Shown here one piece after another: positions 25,154-33,968 of a stretch of 59,275 bases of DNA. Location: the NCBI GenBank assembly GCA_964646575.1, contig CAZYFT010000004.1, forward strand, positions 1 through 59,275, in the 5' to 3' direction. The notes below the pieces were generated by a model. That model was not told where the DNA came from, made no database searches, and worked only from the letters and a program-made list of their open reading frames with translations. Both the position numbers and the translations under genes were made by a program. Every line of letters begins with the position of its first letter. The first letter of the stretch is position 1. The stretch is from GCA-016700035 sp964646575. GTDB lineage: Bacteria > Patescibacteriota > Saccharimonadia > CAILAD01 > GCA-016700035.

Positions 25154-26803
25154 GTGGTAAAAACACCAAAATATATTTTTGTTACTGGAGGCGTTGTTTC
25201 GGGCTCCGGTAAAGGGATCACCGCAGCGTCAATCGGCGCTATTTTAAAAGCCAGAGGATTACGGGTCAACATTCAAAAAATGGACCCGTATTTTAATTTT
25301 GACGCCGGAACGCTCAATCCAGCAGAACATGGTGAAGTTTTTGTAACGGCTGATGGCGGTGAGACAGATTTAGATCTGGGGCACTATGAGCGCTTTATTG
25401 GCATTAGTTTAACGCGAAGTAGTTCTGTTATGAGCGGACAAGTATATGCGAAAGTGTTCGCCGATGAGCGCGATGGTGTCTTTTTAGGGAAAACAGTGCA
25501 AGTCATCCCGCACATTACCGATGAATACCAGCGTCGCATTATTGAAGCAGCCCGTGGCTTTGACGTGCTCATATGCGAGGTAGGTGGAACTATTGGTGAT
25601 TATGAGTCTTTGGCAGTCATAGAGGCGTTACGTCAATTTAAGCGCCACGTAGGGGCCGGAAACGTTCTGTACACACACGTGGTCTTTTTGCCATATCTCG
25701 CTGCCAGTAAGGAGATCAAAACCAAGCCGGCTCAGAATTCTGTGCGGGACCTCAGGGAGGCTGGTATTCAGCCGGATATCTTGGCTGTTCGCACCGATCA
25801 TGAATTAAAAGCCTCGGTATTTGAAAAGCTTTCTATGTACTGCGATGTAGATAAAGAAGCCATTGTTGGCTTGCCAACGCTGAAGAGTGTCTATGAAGTG
25901 CCGCTACGGATGGAGGAATCGGGCATAGGCAATTACATTATCGAACGATTAGGTTTGCGGGTTGCCGAGCCACAACTAGCCGACTGGTATGAACTAGCCG
26001 ATATTGTGAGTTCCAAGAAGCCTGAAGTCAGTATTGGCGTTGTCGCTAAGTATCTAGATCATGAAGATACTTATATGTCGGTTGTAGAAGCACTGAAGGC
26101 AGCCGGCTGGAAGCACGGGCGAGCCATTAAGGTAGTTTGGGTTAATGCCGAAAAACTGGTCGATTCGGTGAAACTGCTTGAGGGGCTAGATGGCATTTTG
26201 GTGCCGGGAGGTTTTGGCGAGCGGGGTGTAGCTGGTAAGATTGTTGCCGCGAAATTTGCTCGCGAAAACAAAGTGCCGTATCTAGGAATTTGCCTTGGTT
26301 TACAGATTGCGGTCATTGAAGCAGCGCGCAATTTGGTTGGCTTAGAGACCGCGCATTCACTCGAATTTGATCGTGACACCGAACATCATGTTGTGAGTTT
26401 AATGGAAGATCAACAGGGGGTGCGGCTAGGCGGCTCAATGCGATTGGGCGATTATCCAACCGCAGTCAAGAAGGGTACATTGGCGCATCGGCTGTATGGA
26501 GGGGACCTTATTCATGAACGTCATCGTCATCGTTATGAAGTAAATAATAGCTATCGTGATCGTTTAGAGGCCTCAGGAATGGTATTTTCAGGCCTTTCAC
26601 CAGATGGGAATTTGGTGGAAATGATTGAGTACCGAGATCATCCATTTTTCATCGCTAGCCAGTTCCATCCGGAGTTTACCTCGCGCCCGATGACGCCGAA
26701 TCCACTGTTTGATGGTTTTGTGGCAGCTGCCTCTCAGATTTTGCATTCCGAGACCGAGAAGTCTACAATAGACGTAACAACTATGCAGAGGAGGAAAGTC
26801 TAG
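25154..26803 (+). CDS. pyrG: CTP synthase
   Basis: Makes CTP from UTP with glutamine and ATP. The 549-residue protein has the N-terminal amidoligase domain beginning KYIFVTGGVVSGSGKG with the nucleotide-binding P-loop, and a C-terminal class I glutamine amidotransferase domain with nucleophile Cys in GICLGLQ and the His/Glu pair in QFHPEF. GTG at 25154 is preferred for the GGAGGGGA site seven bases upstream; GTG at 25148 adds two residues. It lies four bases before the response-regulator gene. Confidence 0.96.
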   Translation: MVKTPKYIFVTGGVVSGSGKGITAASIGAILKARGLRVNIQKMDPYFNFDAGTLNPAEHGEVFVTADGGETDLDLGHYERFIGISLTRSSSVMSGQVYAKVFADERDGVFLGKTVQVIPHITDEYQRRIIEAARGFDVLICEVGGTIGDYESLAVIEALRQFKRHVGAGNVLYTHVVFLPYLAASKEIKTKPAQNSVRDLREAGIQPDILAVRTDHELKASVFEKLSMYCDVDKEAIVGLPTLKSVYEVPLRMEESGIGNYIIERLGLRVAEPQLADWYELADIVSSKKPEVSIGVVAKYLDHEDTYMSVVEALKAAGWKHGRAIKVVWVNAEKLVDSVKLLEGLDGILVPGGFGERGVAGKIVAAKFARENKVPYLGICLGLQIAVIEAARNLVGLETAHSLEFDRDTEHHVVSLMEDQQGVRLGGSMRLGDYPTAVKKGTLAHRLYGGDLIHERHRHRYEVNNSYRDRLEASGMVFSGLSPDGNLVEMIEYRDHPFFIASQFHPEFTSRPMTPNPLFDGFVAAASQILHSETEKSTIDVTTMQRRKV

Positions 26804-26807
26804 CAGT

Positions 26808-27239
26808 ATGACAGATAAGACACCAACCATTTTACTTGTAGAAGATGATGCAGAGCTCGCGAGCGTATACCGTGCTCGCTTTGAGGCTGAAGGCTTTAAT
26901 ACGGCCTGGGCAGAGAATGGCGAGAATGCATTAGCTCGAGTGGTTGAGTCAAAGCCCGACTTGATTTTGCTGGATGTCATGATGCCACGTGTATCAGGTT
27001 TTGATGTGCTTGATATCTTGCGAAATACACCGCAAACACAGCATGCCAAAATTATTATGATGTCCGCGCTGTCTAGTGATAAAGATATTGCTAAGGCTAA
27101 AGCACTCGGCGTTGATGATTACTTAGTAAAAAGTCAGGTGGCGATGGCAGATGTGGTGCACATCGTGCGTAAGCATCTTGGCATGGTAAAAGGAGCCGAT
27201 TCTTCATCAGCATCTACAGATCAGAAACCTGCAGCCTAG
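26808..27239 (+). CDS. Stand-alone response-regulator receiver protein
   Basis: A CheY-like protein of 143 residues: acidic pair in LLVEDDAEL, phospho-acceptor Asp in LILLDVMMPRVSG, Thr/Ser switch in MMSALSS, and Lys in DDYLVKSQ. There is no output domain; the C-terminal tail is short and Ser/Ala-rich. No histidine kinase is in the window, so the partner is unknown. It follows pyrG by four bases and is followed by a bidirectional terminator. Confidence 0.9.
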   Translation: MTDKTPTILLVEDDAELASVYRARFEAEGFNTAWAENGENALARVVESKPDLILLDVMMPRVSGFDVLDILRNTPQTQHAKIIMMSALSSDKDIAKAKALGVDDYLVKSQVAMADVVHIVRKHLGMVKGADSSSASTDQKPAA

Positions 27240-27253
27240 GGCTTTTAAAATGT

Positions 27254-27285
27254 ACTAAAAAATCCCCGGTTAGGGGATTTTTTAG
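27254..27285. terminator. Bidirectional terminator between convergent genes
   Basis: ACTAAAAAATCCCC and GGGGATTTTTTAGT form a near-perfect 14-bp stem around a short loop. A- and T-runs allow use by both the response-regulator gene and rpmA. Confidence 0.9.
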
Positions 27286-27298
27286 TATGAGGTGTTCT

Positions 27299-27583
27299 CT
27301 ATGCTTCGGTTGGAGTTACAAAAACGACAGTTTTACGGCGTTTAGCACCAGAAAACAAGGTTTTGCGAGTTTGGCGGAAGCTTACTTGACCTTCTGTAGC
27401 GGCATGAATGGTGTAGTCCTTACCAAGAAAGGTGTTTTCTCCAGCTTCGTACTTATTGCCGCGCTGGCGTACGATAATGTCACCCGTAGTGACTTCTTGG
27501 CCACCAAAAAGCTTAACGCCGAGGCGTTTTGAACGTGAATCGCGACCGTTTTTAGTAGAGCCGCCGGCTTTAGTCTTTGACAT
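27299..27583 (-). CDS. rpmA: 50S ribosomal protein L27
   Basis: L27 reaches towards the peptidyl-transferase centre. The 94-residue product starts MSKTKAGGSTKNGRDS, so the Gly/Lys-rich tail begins directly without the cleavable N-terminal extension seen in many Firmicutes. The conserved core GVKLFGGQEVTTGDIIVRQRG is present. AGGAAAGGA precedes the start. It sits 10 bases after the RNA methyltransferase gene on the same strand rather than beside rplU. Confidence 0.95.
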   Translation of the reverse strand: MSKTKAGGSTKNGRDSRSKRLGVKLFGGQEVTTGDIIVRQRGNKYEAGENTFLGKDYTIHAATEGQVSFRQTRKTLFSGAKRRKTVVFVTPTEA

Positions 27584-27593
27584 ACTGCTTGAT

Positions 27594-28742
27594 CTATCCT
27601 TTCCTAAGCTTGATAATTGCGCGCCCGACGGTTTGGTGTGGTCGTCGATAAATCAGCGTAGTGGCTGAATCTGGCGCAAACTGTTCAACAGTATACCCCA
27701 TATCTGGTAAATCGTCAAGGATTGGTAGGTAGATTGGTTGTTGTGAGTTTGAGGAGAACCAAACCGGTAGGGCAAAGACGATGGTGAGCGGCCCAGGAAA
27801 TTGTGATAGATTTGAAAAAAAGCTGCGATAGAGCGGTAAGAGATTATGGGCTTCTTCTCGTAGCCGTTTTTCGCTGACATCTCGAAGATCTGGGTTACCG
27901 AGGTAGCCCTCACTTACAATATGGCTTGTTTGCCCGGGAAGCTGGACAGTTTGTGCGTCAGCCTGGAAGATTTCAGTGAGTTTTTTCTGAGCACCAATCT
28001 GGTTCTGCATCCAGTCGACATTTTCCAGTGCGGCCCGAACCATATCGGGCGCAGCATCACTACCTGATATATCGGCACCCTTCAAGAGAGCTTCAGTTAA
28101 GATAACACCCGTACCGCAGAAAGGATCATGTACATGGCTTTGTGGAGTTACGTTTGCTAAATTAAGCATGCTTTGGGCAAGTTTCGGGGGAAGCATCCCG
28201 ACTCGAGCATCACGAGCTGGTCGTTCTCGATCTCGTTTGGTATAAGACCGAATGTCTTGCTGCCAATGGGTTACTCCAGCTAGCCAGCTGCCATTGTGGT
28301 GCAGCACCAAAATTTCATGATTTGGTGGAGTAAGTAGGCGGCTTCCCTGCAGGTGGCCGGCGTTCAAGAACGTTCCACTTTGCGGGAATACTATGCGAGG
28401 CCGTTTGCCTTTTTGAGATGCGTATTCTTCTTTGAGGGATTTGCCGAAACTTTTTATGTCACGAGGTGAAAGTGATGGACTTGAAAGTCCGAGGCTTACC
28501 TTGCCGGTTCGTGGAGGGGCAGGAAGTGATGTTGTGAGTGTGGTGATGAGCTCTGGTTTACTGGCGGCTTCAGCTATGATGGCGCCAGCTCGAACTGCGC
28601 CTCCAAGGGTGTCCCAGTTTGGCGGTGTCGCCGTGCCAATTGCGACAGAGTCAACAAACACCACGGCATCTGGCGAAGTTACAGTGGTTAGTTCGGCACG
28701 AACAACTGCTTTTTCGCGTCCTAATAATACAAACCATTTCAT
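27594..28742 (-). CDS. Putative RNA (guanine-N2) methyltransferase, Trm11-like
   Basis: A SAM-dependent methyltransferase of 382 residues. An N-terminal region of about 170 residues resembles the THUMP/ferredoxin-like part of tRNA methyltransferases. The Rossmann domain has DPFCGTGVILTEA as the SAM-binding motif I and SEGYLGNP where the NPPY-type catalytic motif is expected. The DPFCGTG motif is characteristic of the Trm11/RlmL group. The target, tRNA or rRNA, cannot be read from sequence. ATG at 28742 is chosen because an extended -10 box (TGC-TATGAT) lies seven bases before it, implying a leaderless transcript. Confidence 0.75.
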   Translation of the reverse strand: MKWFVLLGREKAVVRAELTTVTSPDAVVFVDSVAIGTATPPNWDTLGGAVRAGAIIAEAASKPELITTLTTSLPAPPRTGKVSLGLSSPSLSPRDIKSFGKSLKEEYASQKGKRPRIVFPQSGTFLNAGHLQGSRLLTPPNHEILVLHHNGSWLAGVTHWQQDIRSYTKRDRERPARDARVGMLPPKLAQSMLNLANVTPQSHVHDPFCGTGVILTEALLKGADISGSDAAPDMVRAALENVDWMQNQIGAQKKLTEIFQADAQTVQLPGQTSHIVSEGYLGNPDLRDVSEKRLREEAHNLLPLYRSFFSNLSQFPGPLTIVFALPVWFSSNSQQPIYLPILDDLPDMGYTVEQFAPDSATTLIYRRPHQTVGRAIIKLRKG

Positions 28743-28812
28743 GTAGTTCATCATAGCATTACTGGAGTACATTGCAGTCGCAAAATTGAACCAAACCCCG
28801 TAGTATAGAGGT

Positions 28813-29829
28813 ATGAAGTTACGTCATTTTGCGTTTTTCGTGGCGTTAGTACTCTTGGGGCTGCTGTTTTTACGTAATGCAGGGCAGCTCCAGCAATTTA
28901 TTTCCCTCATGAAAGAGCTCAATATCTGGGTGCTGCTTTTGGTGCTTCCCGTGCGCTTCGGCTATTATTGGGCGAGTACACGGTTTTATGACCATTTCTT
29001 TAGCGGACTCTACAAGAAGCGCATCCCGTTTTGGCGCTTGTTTGAGGGGGTGGTGAGTATGAATTTTGTAAACACGGTTGTGCCCACGGGTGGTGTTTCT
29101 GGAGCAGCTTACTTTGCTCAGATTTTTCGGTCTAAGATTTCTCAGAAGCAATCGTTTATTGCGCAATTCTTTTGGTATATTGCAACGTTTTTGAGTTTGG
29201 TAGTAGTTTTGGCAGTAAGTTTTCTCGTGTTGTTTTTCTCGCAATCAATTATCCAGGTGAGTTATCGCTTGATACTTATTGTAGTAAGTCTGTTATTGTT
29301 TGTGGCTTTCTGTGTTATCGCCATGACGCTGAATCCACATTTGTTTGAGCGGGTGCTTTTTTATGCTACTCGGCCTATTAATTGGGTACTGAAGCTACTG
29401 CGCAAAGGTAAAATTGGCGAGCGTCAAACCACTCAGTTTGTAGGGGGTTACCGTACCTTGATTGAGCTTTTCGCTAAGGACCCGCGGCGGGCTTTGCGGC
29501 CGTTAAGCGATGCGCTGCTCTGTATTATGTTTGAGGTCTTGAGTATCTTTATTGTGTTCTTAGCATTCGGACAGGTGGTGAATCCAGGCATGGTTGGTGC
29601 TGCGTATGTCTTCGCACTATTAATGTCGTCCCTGTCATTCTTCACATCTGGAGTAGGCATGTATGAAGCTACAATGGTGGCCGTCGAAGTTGCCCTGGGT
29701 ATACCGTTTGGCTTGGCGTTCTCAGTGACAACTATTTACCGCTTGATGGCGCTGTGGCTGTTTATCCCGGTGGGCTTGTGGTTTTATAAACGCCAGGTTC
29801 TCGATGACGAGGAAAAGACGAATGTCTGA
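28813..29829 (+). CDS. Flippase-like integral membrane protein (UPF0104/AglD family)
   Basis: A polytopic membrane protein of 338 residues with about eight predicted helices. It shows the family pattern with FVNTVVPTGGVSGAAYFAQIF (about 93-113), the most conserved block of the lysylphosphatidylglycerol-synthetase transmembrane/YbhN-like family. Members are proposed to flip or modify lipid-linked compounds; the substrate here is unknown. A TAGTAT box lies six bases before the ATG. The last eight bases overlap xseA. Confidence 0.8.
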   Translation: MKLRHFAFFVALVLLGLLFLRNAGQLQQFISLMKELNIWVLLLVLPVRFGYYWASTRFYDHFFSGLYKKRIPFWRLFEGVVSMNFVNTVVPTGGVSGAAYFAQIFRSKISQKQSFIAQFFWYIATFLSLVVVLAVSFLVLFFSQSIIQVSYRLILIVVSLLLFVAFCVIAMTLNPHLFERVLFYATRPINWVLKLLRKGKIGERQTTQFVGGYRTLIELFAKDPRRALRPLSDALLCIMFEVLSIFIVFLAFGQVVNPGMVGAAYVFALLMSSLSFFTSGVGMYEATMVAVEVALGIPFGLAFSVTTIYRLMALWLFIPVGLWFYKRQVLDDEEKTNV

Positions 29830-31027
29830 AGAAGTCCTCTCGGTTACCGAGTTACGCGAATTTGTGAATCAAACCTTGAGCTACGCTTATCCGCTGGTGG
29901 TGGTTGAGGGTGAAATTTCTGGTTTTCGAATCAATCAGGGTAAATGGGTGTTCTTTGACCTCAAAGACAGCGAGACAACAATCAGCTGTTTTATGACCAA
30001 ATATCAGCTTAAAACGGTGCTCGAAGATGGCATGCTTGTGCGGGTTGCGGCAACACCAAATCTTACAAAATGGGGTAAGTTTTCTCTCACTGTGAAAGAG
30101 GTTGAGCTAGCTGGTGAGGGTGAAGTTATGCGGGCATATGAGCTACTTAAGGCGCAATTTGAAAAAGAAGGGTTGTTTGATGTTGCGCGCAAGCGAAGTT
30201 TGCCGGAGTATCCGCAAAAAATTGGCCTTATCACAAGCCGAGATGCCGCTGCTTACAATGATTTCATCACCATCGCTGAAGATCGCTGGCCATTAGCGGA
30301 GGTTGAACATATACATGTGCATGTTCAGGGGATGCAGGCGCCAACCGATGTTGTGCGGGCACTGCGGCAATTCAATGACGAACGACCGGACCTGGAGGCA
30401 ATTGTCTTGATCCGCGGTGGGGGCAGCGCTGAAGACTTGCAGGCCTTCCATCATGAAGATGTTGTGCGGGCTGTATACGCCAGTCATATCCCAGTTATCG
30501 TTGGGATTGGCCATGAGGATGATGTAAGTCTGGCTGAATTGGCAGCTGATGTGCGGGCTTCTACCCCAACCGATGCGGCTCGGCGACTTTTACCCGACAA
30601 GCGAGAGGTTGCCAGTCATATTGACCGACTTGCTGGGCGTAATGCCGCCGGCGTTCGGTTTCACTTTGAGCGAGTAGAGCGAATTATCACCGTGTTTGGC
30701 CACCAGCAGTCTAGGCTGACGGCTCAACTCGCAGATAAAATTGAACGAGCAGAAGAGCGTATGCGACGGTCGCTCGATCGGTGCCTGGATACACTCGGTC
30801 ATCGTTTGGCTTTGGCGCAACGAACGCTTGCTGGTGTGAACCCAGAGCGTATTTTGGCTCGAGGCTACGCAATTGTGCGGCAAGATACAAAAGTCTTGCA
30901 TGCGCCAGCCGGCGTACTGCCGAATGTGCCGATTCTGGTACAATTACATAAAGGCACTTTAGAAGTGGTGCTTCGAGGAAAGGAGGATATGGATGACGAA
31001 ACCCAAACCAGTCTCGAGTTTTCGTGA
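29822..31027 (+). CDS. xseA: Exonuclease VII large subunit
   Basis: Catalytic subunit of the single-strand exonuclease that works in mismatch and recombination repair. The 401 residues have an N-terminal OB-fold (about 5-100), the catalytic domain with the conserved VLIRGGGSAEDL and IGHEDDVSLAELAADVRASTPTDAA regions, and a C-terminal coiled coil. The start at 29822 overlaps the preceding stop by eight bases and fits the family; six extra residues upstream are not needed. The 3' end overlaps xseB by 35 bases. Confidence 0.94.
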   Translation: MSEEVLSVTELREFVNQTLSYAYPLVVVEGEISGFRINQGKWVFFDLKDSETTISCFMTKYQLKTVLEDGMLVRVAATPNLTKWGKFSLTVKEVELAGEGEVMRAYELLKAQFEKEGLFDVARKRSLPEYPQKIGLITSRDAAAYNDFITIAEDRWPLAEVEHIHVHVQGMQAPTDVVRALRQFNDERPDLEAIVLIRGGGSAEDLQAFHHEDVVRAVYASHIPVIVGIGHEDDVSLAELAADVRASTPTDAARRLLPDKREVASHIDRLAGRNAAGVRFHFERVERIITVFGHQQSRLTAQLADKIERAEERMRRSLDRCLDTLGHRLALAQRTLAGVNPERILARGYAIVRQDTKVLHAPAGVLPNVPILVQLHKGTLEVVLRGKEDMDDETQTSLEFS

Positions 31028-31220
31028 AGATCTCGCTGAGCTAGAGGGAATTACTCAGTCGCTGGAGAGCGATGGAGTGGATTTAGAAGAAGCGCTACGT
31101 TCGTTTGAGCGGGGTAGTGAGTTAGTTACAAAGCTTAAAAGTCAGTTGGAAGTGGCTCAGTTGCGAGTCAAGGAGATTCAGGCCAGCGCCAATACTGAAG
31201 ACACCGATAAAAGAGACTAG
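30993..31220 (+). CDS. xseB: Exonuclease VII small subunit
   Basis: The 75-residue helical-hairpin subunit that binds the XseA coiled coil. Recognisable by SFREDLAELEGITQSLESD and LEEALRSFERGSELV. It begins 35 bases before the end of xseA behind AAAGGAGG, so translation is coupled. The C-terminus is short and acidic. Confidence 0.93.
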   Translation: MTKPKPVSSFREDLAELEGITQSLESDGVDLEEALRSFERGSELVTKLKSQLEVAQLRVKEIQASANTEDTDKRD

Positions 31221-31254
31221 ACAAAAAATTATAAATATGGTATAGTTCGTGATT

Positions 31255-31668
31255 ATGCATCACGATTACGCCACAATTCTATTAAAACAACATGCTAATG
31301 TAGCTTCTGAGAGCACAGCGGCTCACGCTATGAAAGTCCTTGACCGACATGTGCTCGAGCTTTTTGGTACAGATTCGCGTGAATTCGCTCAACAGCTCTT
31401 ACCAGGTATGACCCGTCGTCGGCTTGGCAACCGCTTCGGTCTGCATCGGCCAGTTCCTAAGGGTGATGCTGTGTCATATACGACTTTTCTTGAAAAGATA
31501 CGGAAAGACCTGGGATTAACTGACGACAGCGAAGCTGAAATGTACTTTGATGCCTATATGCAGAGCCACATGAGCTTGATGACAACGAGCGCTCGCCTCG
31601 AGTTTGCCACTATTTGTGAAGGTGATGTCTTGCGGGCGTATTTGCGCGCGGTTGACGCACTCGTTTAA
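31255..31668 (+). CDS. Hypothetical helical protein (weak DUF2267 resemblance)
   Basis: Not firmly recognised. The 137-residue product seems all-helical, with AAHAMKVLDRHVLELFG and FLEKIRKDLGL blocks that loosely recall DUF2267 repeats. TATAGT (31241-31246) with TAGACA 17 bases before it places a start site at the ATG 31255, so the message would be leaderless; GTG 31249 is the longer alternative. The next gene follows after 21 bases. Confidence 0.65.
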   Translation: MHHDYATILLKQHANVASESTAAHAMKVLDRHVLELFGTDSREFAQQLLPGMTRRRLGNRFGLHRPVPKGDAVSYTTFLEKIRKDLGLTDDSEAEMYFDAYMQSHMSLMTTSARLEFATICEGDVLRAYLRAVDALV

Positions 31669-31689
31669 TTCTTACTAAATAGGAGGGAT

Positions 31690-32520
31690 ATGTCGCATAT
31701 TTTGCAGCTAGATAAGCTAGAAGATGATTCTGCTCTATTCGCTCTAGCTCTCGGTCCGGCAACCCGTACGAGTATCGCGCTCTGTGGCGGTAGTCCACGT
31801 GGATTTGCTGACATTTCGCTGCTTTTTGGTGTCTGGCAGGCTCTTCGTTTACCAATTTCATTGGTTGTACCAGCTGGTGTGGAGCGCTTTTTGCCTGGTG
31901 GGATCCCTCAAGCATCAATGGACGGCGATGTCCGTAAACAGCGTGAGCTCACAGCTTGGCAATTGATCGATAGTGCTGGCTTTGTGGTTGTGGGGCCAAA
32001 CATGCAGCTCACGAGCTCTGAACAGGTGATGTACGCTCGTTTACTACCGAATACTACTGTGCCGGTAATACTGACAGACGAATCTCTCTCGTTGTGGAGT
32101 ATTGATTCGGGCATTCAAGGGAATACTCACATTACTTGGCTTGCAAGTACAGATCGCGTTGAGAAAATGCAGTTTACGCAGGGGCAGAAAATTATTAAGG
32201 CACGGGGAATTTTTGGAGTTGTCGAATTTTTACGAAATCTTCAACTACAACAAGACTTCGTGATGCTATATGATGCGGTGAATCTGTATAGCTACATTCC
32301 TGCTAGCGACATATTGATACATACCCCACTACAAGGATCACAAAAACAGGCTCGGAATTTGGTGCTAGCTCTCTTGCCGGTTACAGTTTTTGCTCGTTCT
32401 CGTGGGGTAGCATTACAGGAGCGACTGAGGGTATTGCACTATCTTTTTAGTAGTATCGGAGAAGATACTATAGGCGATCCAGCTGTGTGGCCCGCACAGA
32501 TAAAGCGGGCATTGTCTTAG
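31690..32520 (+). CDS. Hypothetical protein with ribokinase-like hints
   Basis: Unrecognised, 276 residues, no signal peptide. Alternating hydrophobic strands and helices suggest an alpha/beta fold. Segments such as SAGFVVVGPNMQLTS and VPVILTDESL occur at spacings that recall the NAD(P)H-hydrate dehydratase/ribokinase-like fold, but the diagnostic motifs are not clear. AGGAGG precedes the ATG by four bases. The stop overlaps the sortase stop on the other strand (TTAG). Confidence 0.6.
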   Translation: MSHILQLDKLEDDSALFALALGPATRTSIALCGGSPRGFADISLLFGVWQALRLPISLVVPAGVERFLPGGIPQASMDGDVRKQRELTAWQLIDSAGFVVVGPNMQLTSSEQVMYARLLPNTTVPVILTDESLSLWSIDSGIQGNTHITWLASTDRVEKMQFTQGQKIIKARGIFGVVEFLRNLQLQQDFVMLYDAVNLYSYIPASDILIHTPLQGSQKQARNLVLALLPVTVFARSRGVALQERLRVLHYLFSSIGEDTIGDPAVWPAQIKRALS

Positions 32521-33803
32521 ACGGCTTCAGGGAGATAGTTTCGGGCCGGTGTCTGCGAGGGGTTTGGTGTAGGGGCTGTGCTTCTCGTAGCTTCATCTCC
32601 TCCCATACCGATAAAACGAAGGATTTGATCAAAGAATGATGGTGCATTGCCAGGCAGTGCGGCGTCATTTGTGTTATCGGCAGCAGCAATTTGGGGCTGT
32701 TGTTCGGGGCGAGTCGGAGAAGGCTCAATTTGGTTGGCGGTGATGATGAGTCGTTTCCAGCTCGTTCCGGGAGGAGTACAGGTGATAAGAGTGAGAATGG
32801 GGTCGGTAGTAGGTTGCAATACGGAGATCTCGGTCGGGGCGACGATTTTCTTGCCAGCTACCTGATACACGTAGCGTTTTTTCTGATAGTTCACTTGGAT
32901 TTGATCGCCAGGTTCGAGCTTTTCAAGCAGTGCAAAGACAAACTTATAATTACCCGGCTCCCACCAGTCGTTTGAAGAGTGTCCAACAATAACTGAATTA
33001 CTAGGCTCTCCTGGTAGGGCCGTGCCGGCGTAGTGTACAACACCATTGCGTAGCGCATTTTGGATTGATTCTTCGGCAATAGATGGTTCAAAAATGATCG
33101 GTGCGTTTACATTGAGCTTAGGGATAATGATCACATCTGGCGAATCAACAGGTTGGGCGGCATTTGTGGAGGCAACGGGTGAAACGGTCGGTGTAGCAAC
33201 AGGTGCGGTGGCTGTTTGAGGTGGGGTGGCGCTAAAGACATTGCAGATAGCATCAATTTTTGTTTGGTAGCAGAGTTGTACGCCAATAGTGCCAAAATTA
33301 AAGACAAACATAAAGACCGCAAATGAGACTAGGCCCACTCCGGCATAGCGAAGATTTTTGCCAGAGAATATCGAGCCCAGTTTTAGCTTGAGGGCAATCT
33401 TGCCAAGTAGCGTGGTGGCTTTGGTTTTTTCTTTTTCTACCTGTAAGCCGTGGGCGGTGAAAGTGTCAAAATTAGGTGAGAGATTGAAGCGAATTTTTGG
33501 CAGTGCTGCTGGGGCCTGTGGAGCCGCCGGCAGAGGGGCTTCAACCGGGGCGCCAATTTCGGCTAAATCGACCCTATGGGCGTTGCCTTGCGGGTTGCGA
33601 AATACGGGTATCTCCGGGCTGGCCTGAGCGGTTGAGGGTTTACTGACGGGCTTATCTGGTAGGGTTGGCGTTGCAGCTTCCGAAAAACTCATCGACTTTG
33701 GTGCCGGGGTGGAGTTGGAAAGATCACTAAAATTCAGCGTTCCGTGCTGCTTGGCCGGATCCGCCGATTGATCTTTTTTGTCATTAGGGTATGGTGTAGA
33801 CAT
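32517..33803 (-). CDS. Sortase with long cytoplasmic N-terminal region
   Basis: A membrane transpeptidase that cleaves LPXTG-type signals and links proteins to the wall or to each other. Of 428 residues, about 1-150 form a Pro/Ala/Ser-rich, presumably cytoplasmic tail. A membrane helix lies at 152-172, a Pro/Thr linker follows, and the sortase beta-barrel spans about 222-362 with His275 (IVGHSSND), Cys342 (TLITC) and Arg351 (WKRLII). A further Pro/Gln-rich tail follows the barrel. The TLITC-PPGT style resembles class D/E sortases. The LPQTG protein at 16.2 kb is a candidate substrate although it is not adjacent. A TATAAT box lies ten bases before the ATG. Confidence 0.88.
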   Translation of the reverse strand: MSTPYPNDKKDQSADPAKQHGTLNFSDLSNSTPAPKSMSFSEAATPTLPDKPVSKPSTAQASPEIPVFRNPQGNAHRVDLAEIGAPVEAPLPAAPQAPAALPKIRFNLSPNFDTFTAHGLQVEKEKTKATTLLGKIALKLKLGSIFSGKNLRYAGVGLVSFAVFMFVFNFGTIGVQLCYQTKIDAICNVFSATPPQTATAPVATPTVSPVASTNAAQPVDSPDVIIIPKLNVNAPIIFEPSIAEESIQNALRNGVVHYAGTALPGEPSNSVIVGHSSNDWWEPGNYKFVFALLEKLEPGDQIQVNYQKKRYVYQVAGKKIVAPTEISVLQPTTDPILTLITCTPPGTSWKRLIITANQIEPSPTRPEQQPQIAAADNTNDAALPGNAPSFFDQILRFIGMGGDEATRSTAPTPNPSQTPARNYLPEAV

Positions 33804-33848
33804 AGTCTATCGTATTATAATACATCCGCACCCTTTCTAACAGATTGA

Positions 33849-33935
33849 GCCAGAGTGGTGGAACTGGTAGACACGCACGACTCAAAATCGTGTGCGGGCA
33901 ACTGCGTGTGGGTTCGAGTCCCACCTCTGGCACCA
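33849..33935 (+). tRNA. tRNA-Leu (anticodon CAA)
   Basis: The 87-base sequence folds as a class II tRNA. Acceptor stem GCCAGAG pairs with CTCTGGC; the anticodon stem CACGA/TCGTG carries loop CTCAAAA, giving CAA. A long variable arm is present and the T arm is GTGGG-TTCGAGT-CCCAC. The terminal CCA is encoded. It reads UUG codons. Confidence 0.97.
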
Positions 33936-33968
33936 AAAAACGTCTTCTTATGCGAGAGGGCGTTTTTT
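33935..33968. terminator. Terminator between tRNA-Leu and the PEGA-domain gene
   Basis: AAAAAACGTCTTCT pairs with AGAGGGCGTTTTTT (14 bp, with G-U pairs). The hairpin begins at the last base of the tRNA and includes the stop codon of the facing gene, so it serves both strands. Confidence 0.8.
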
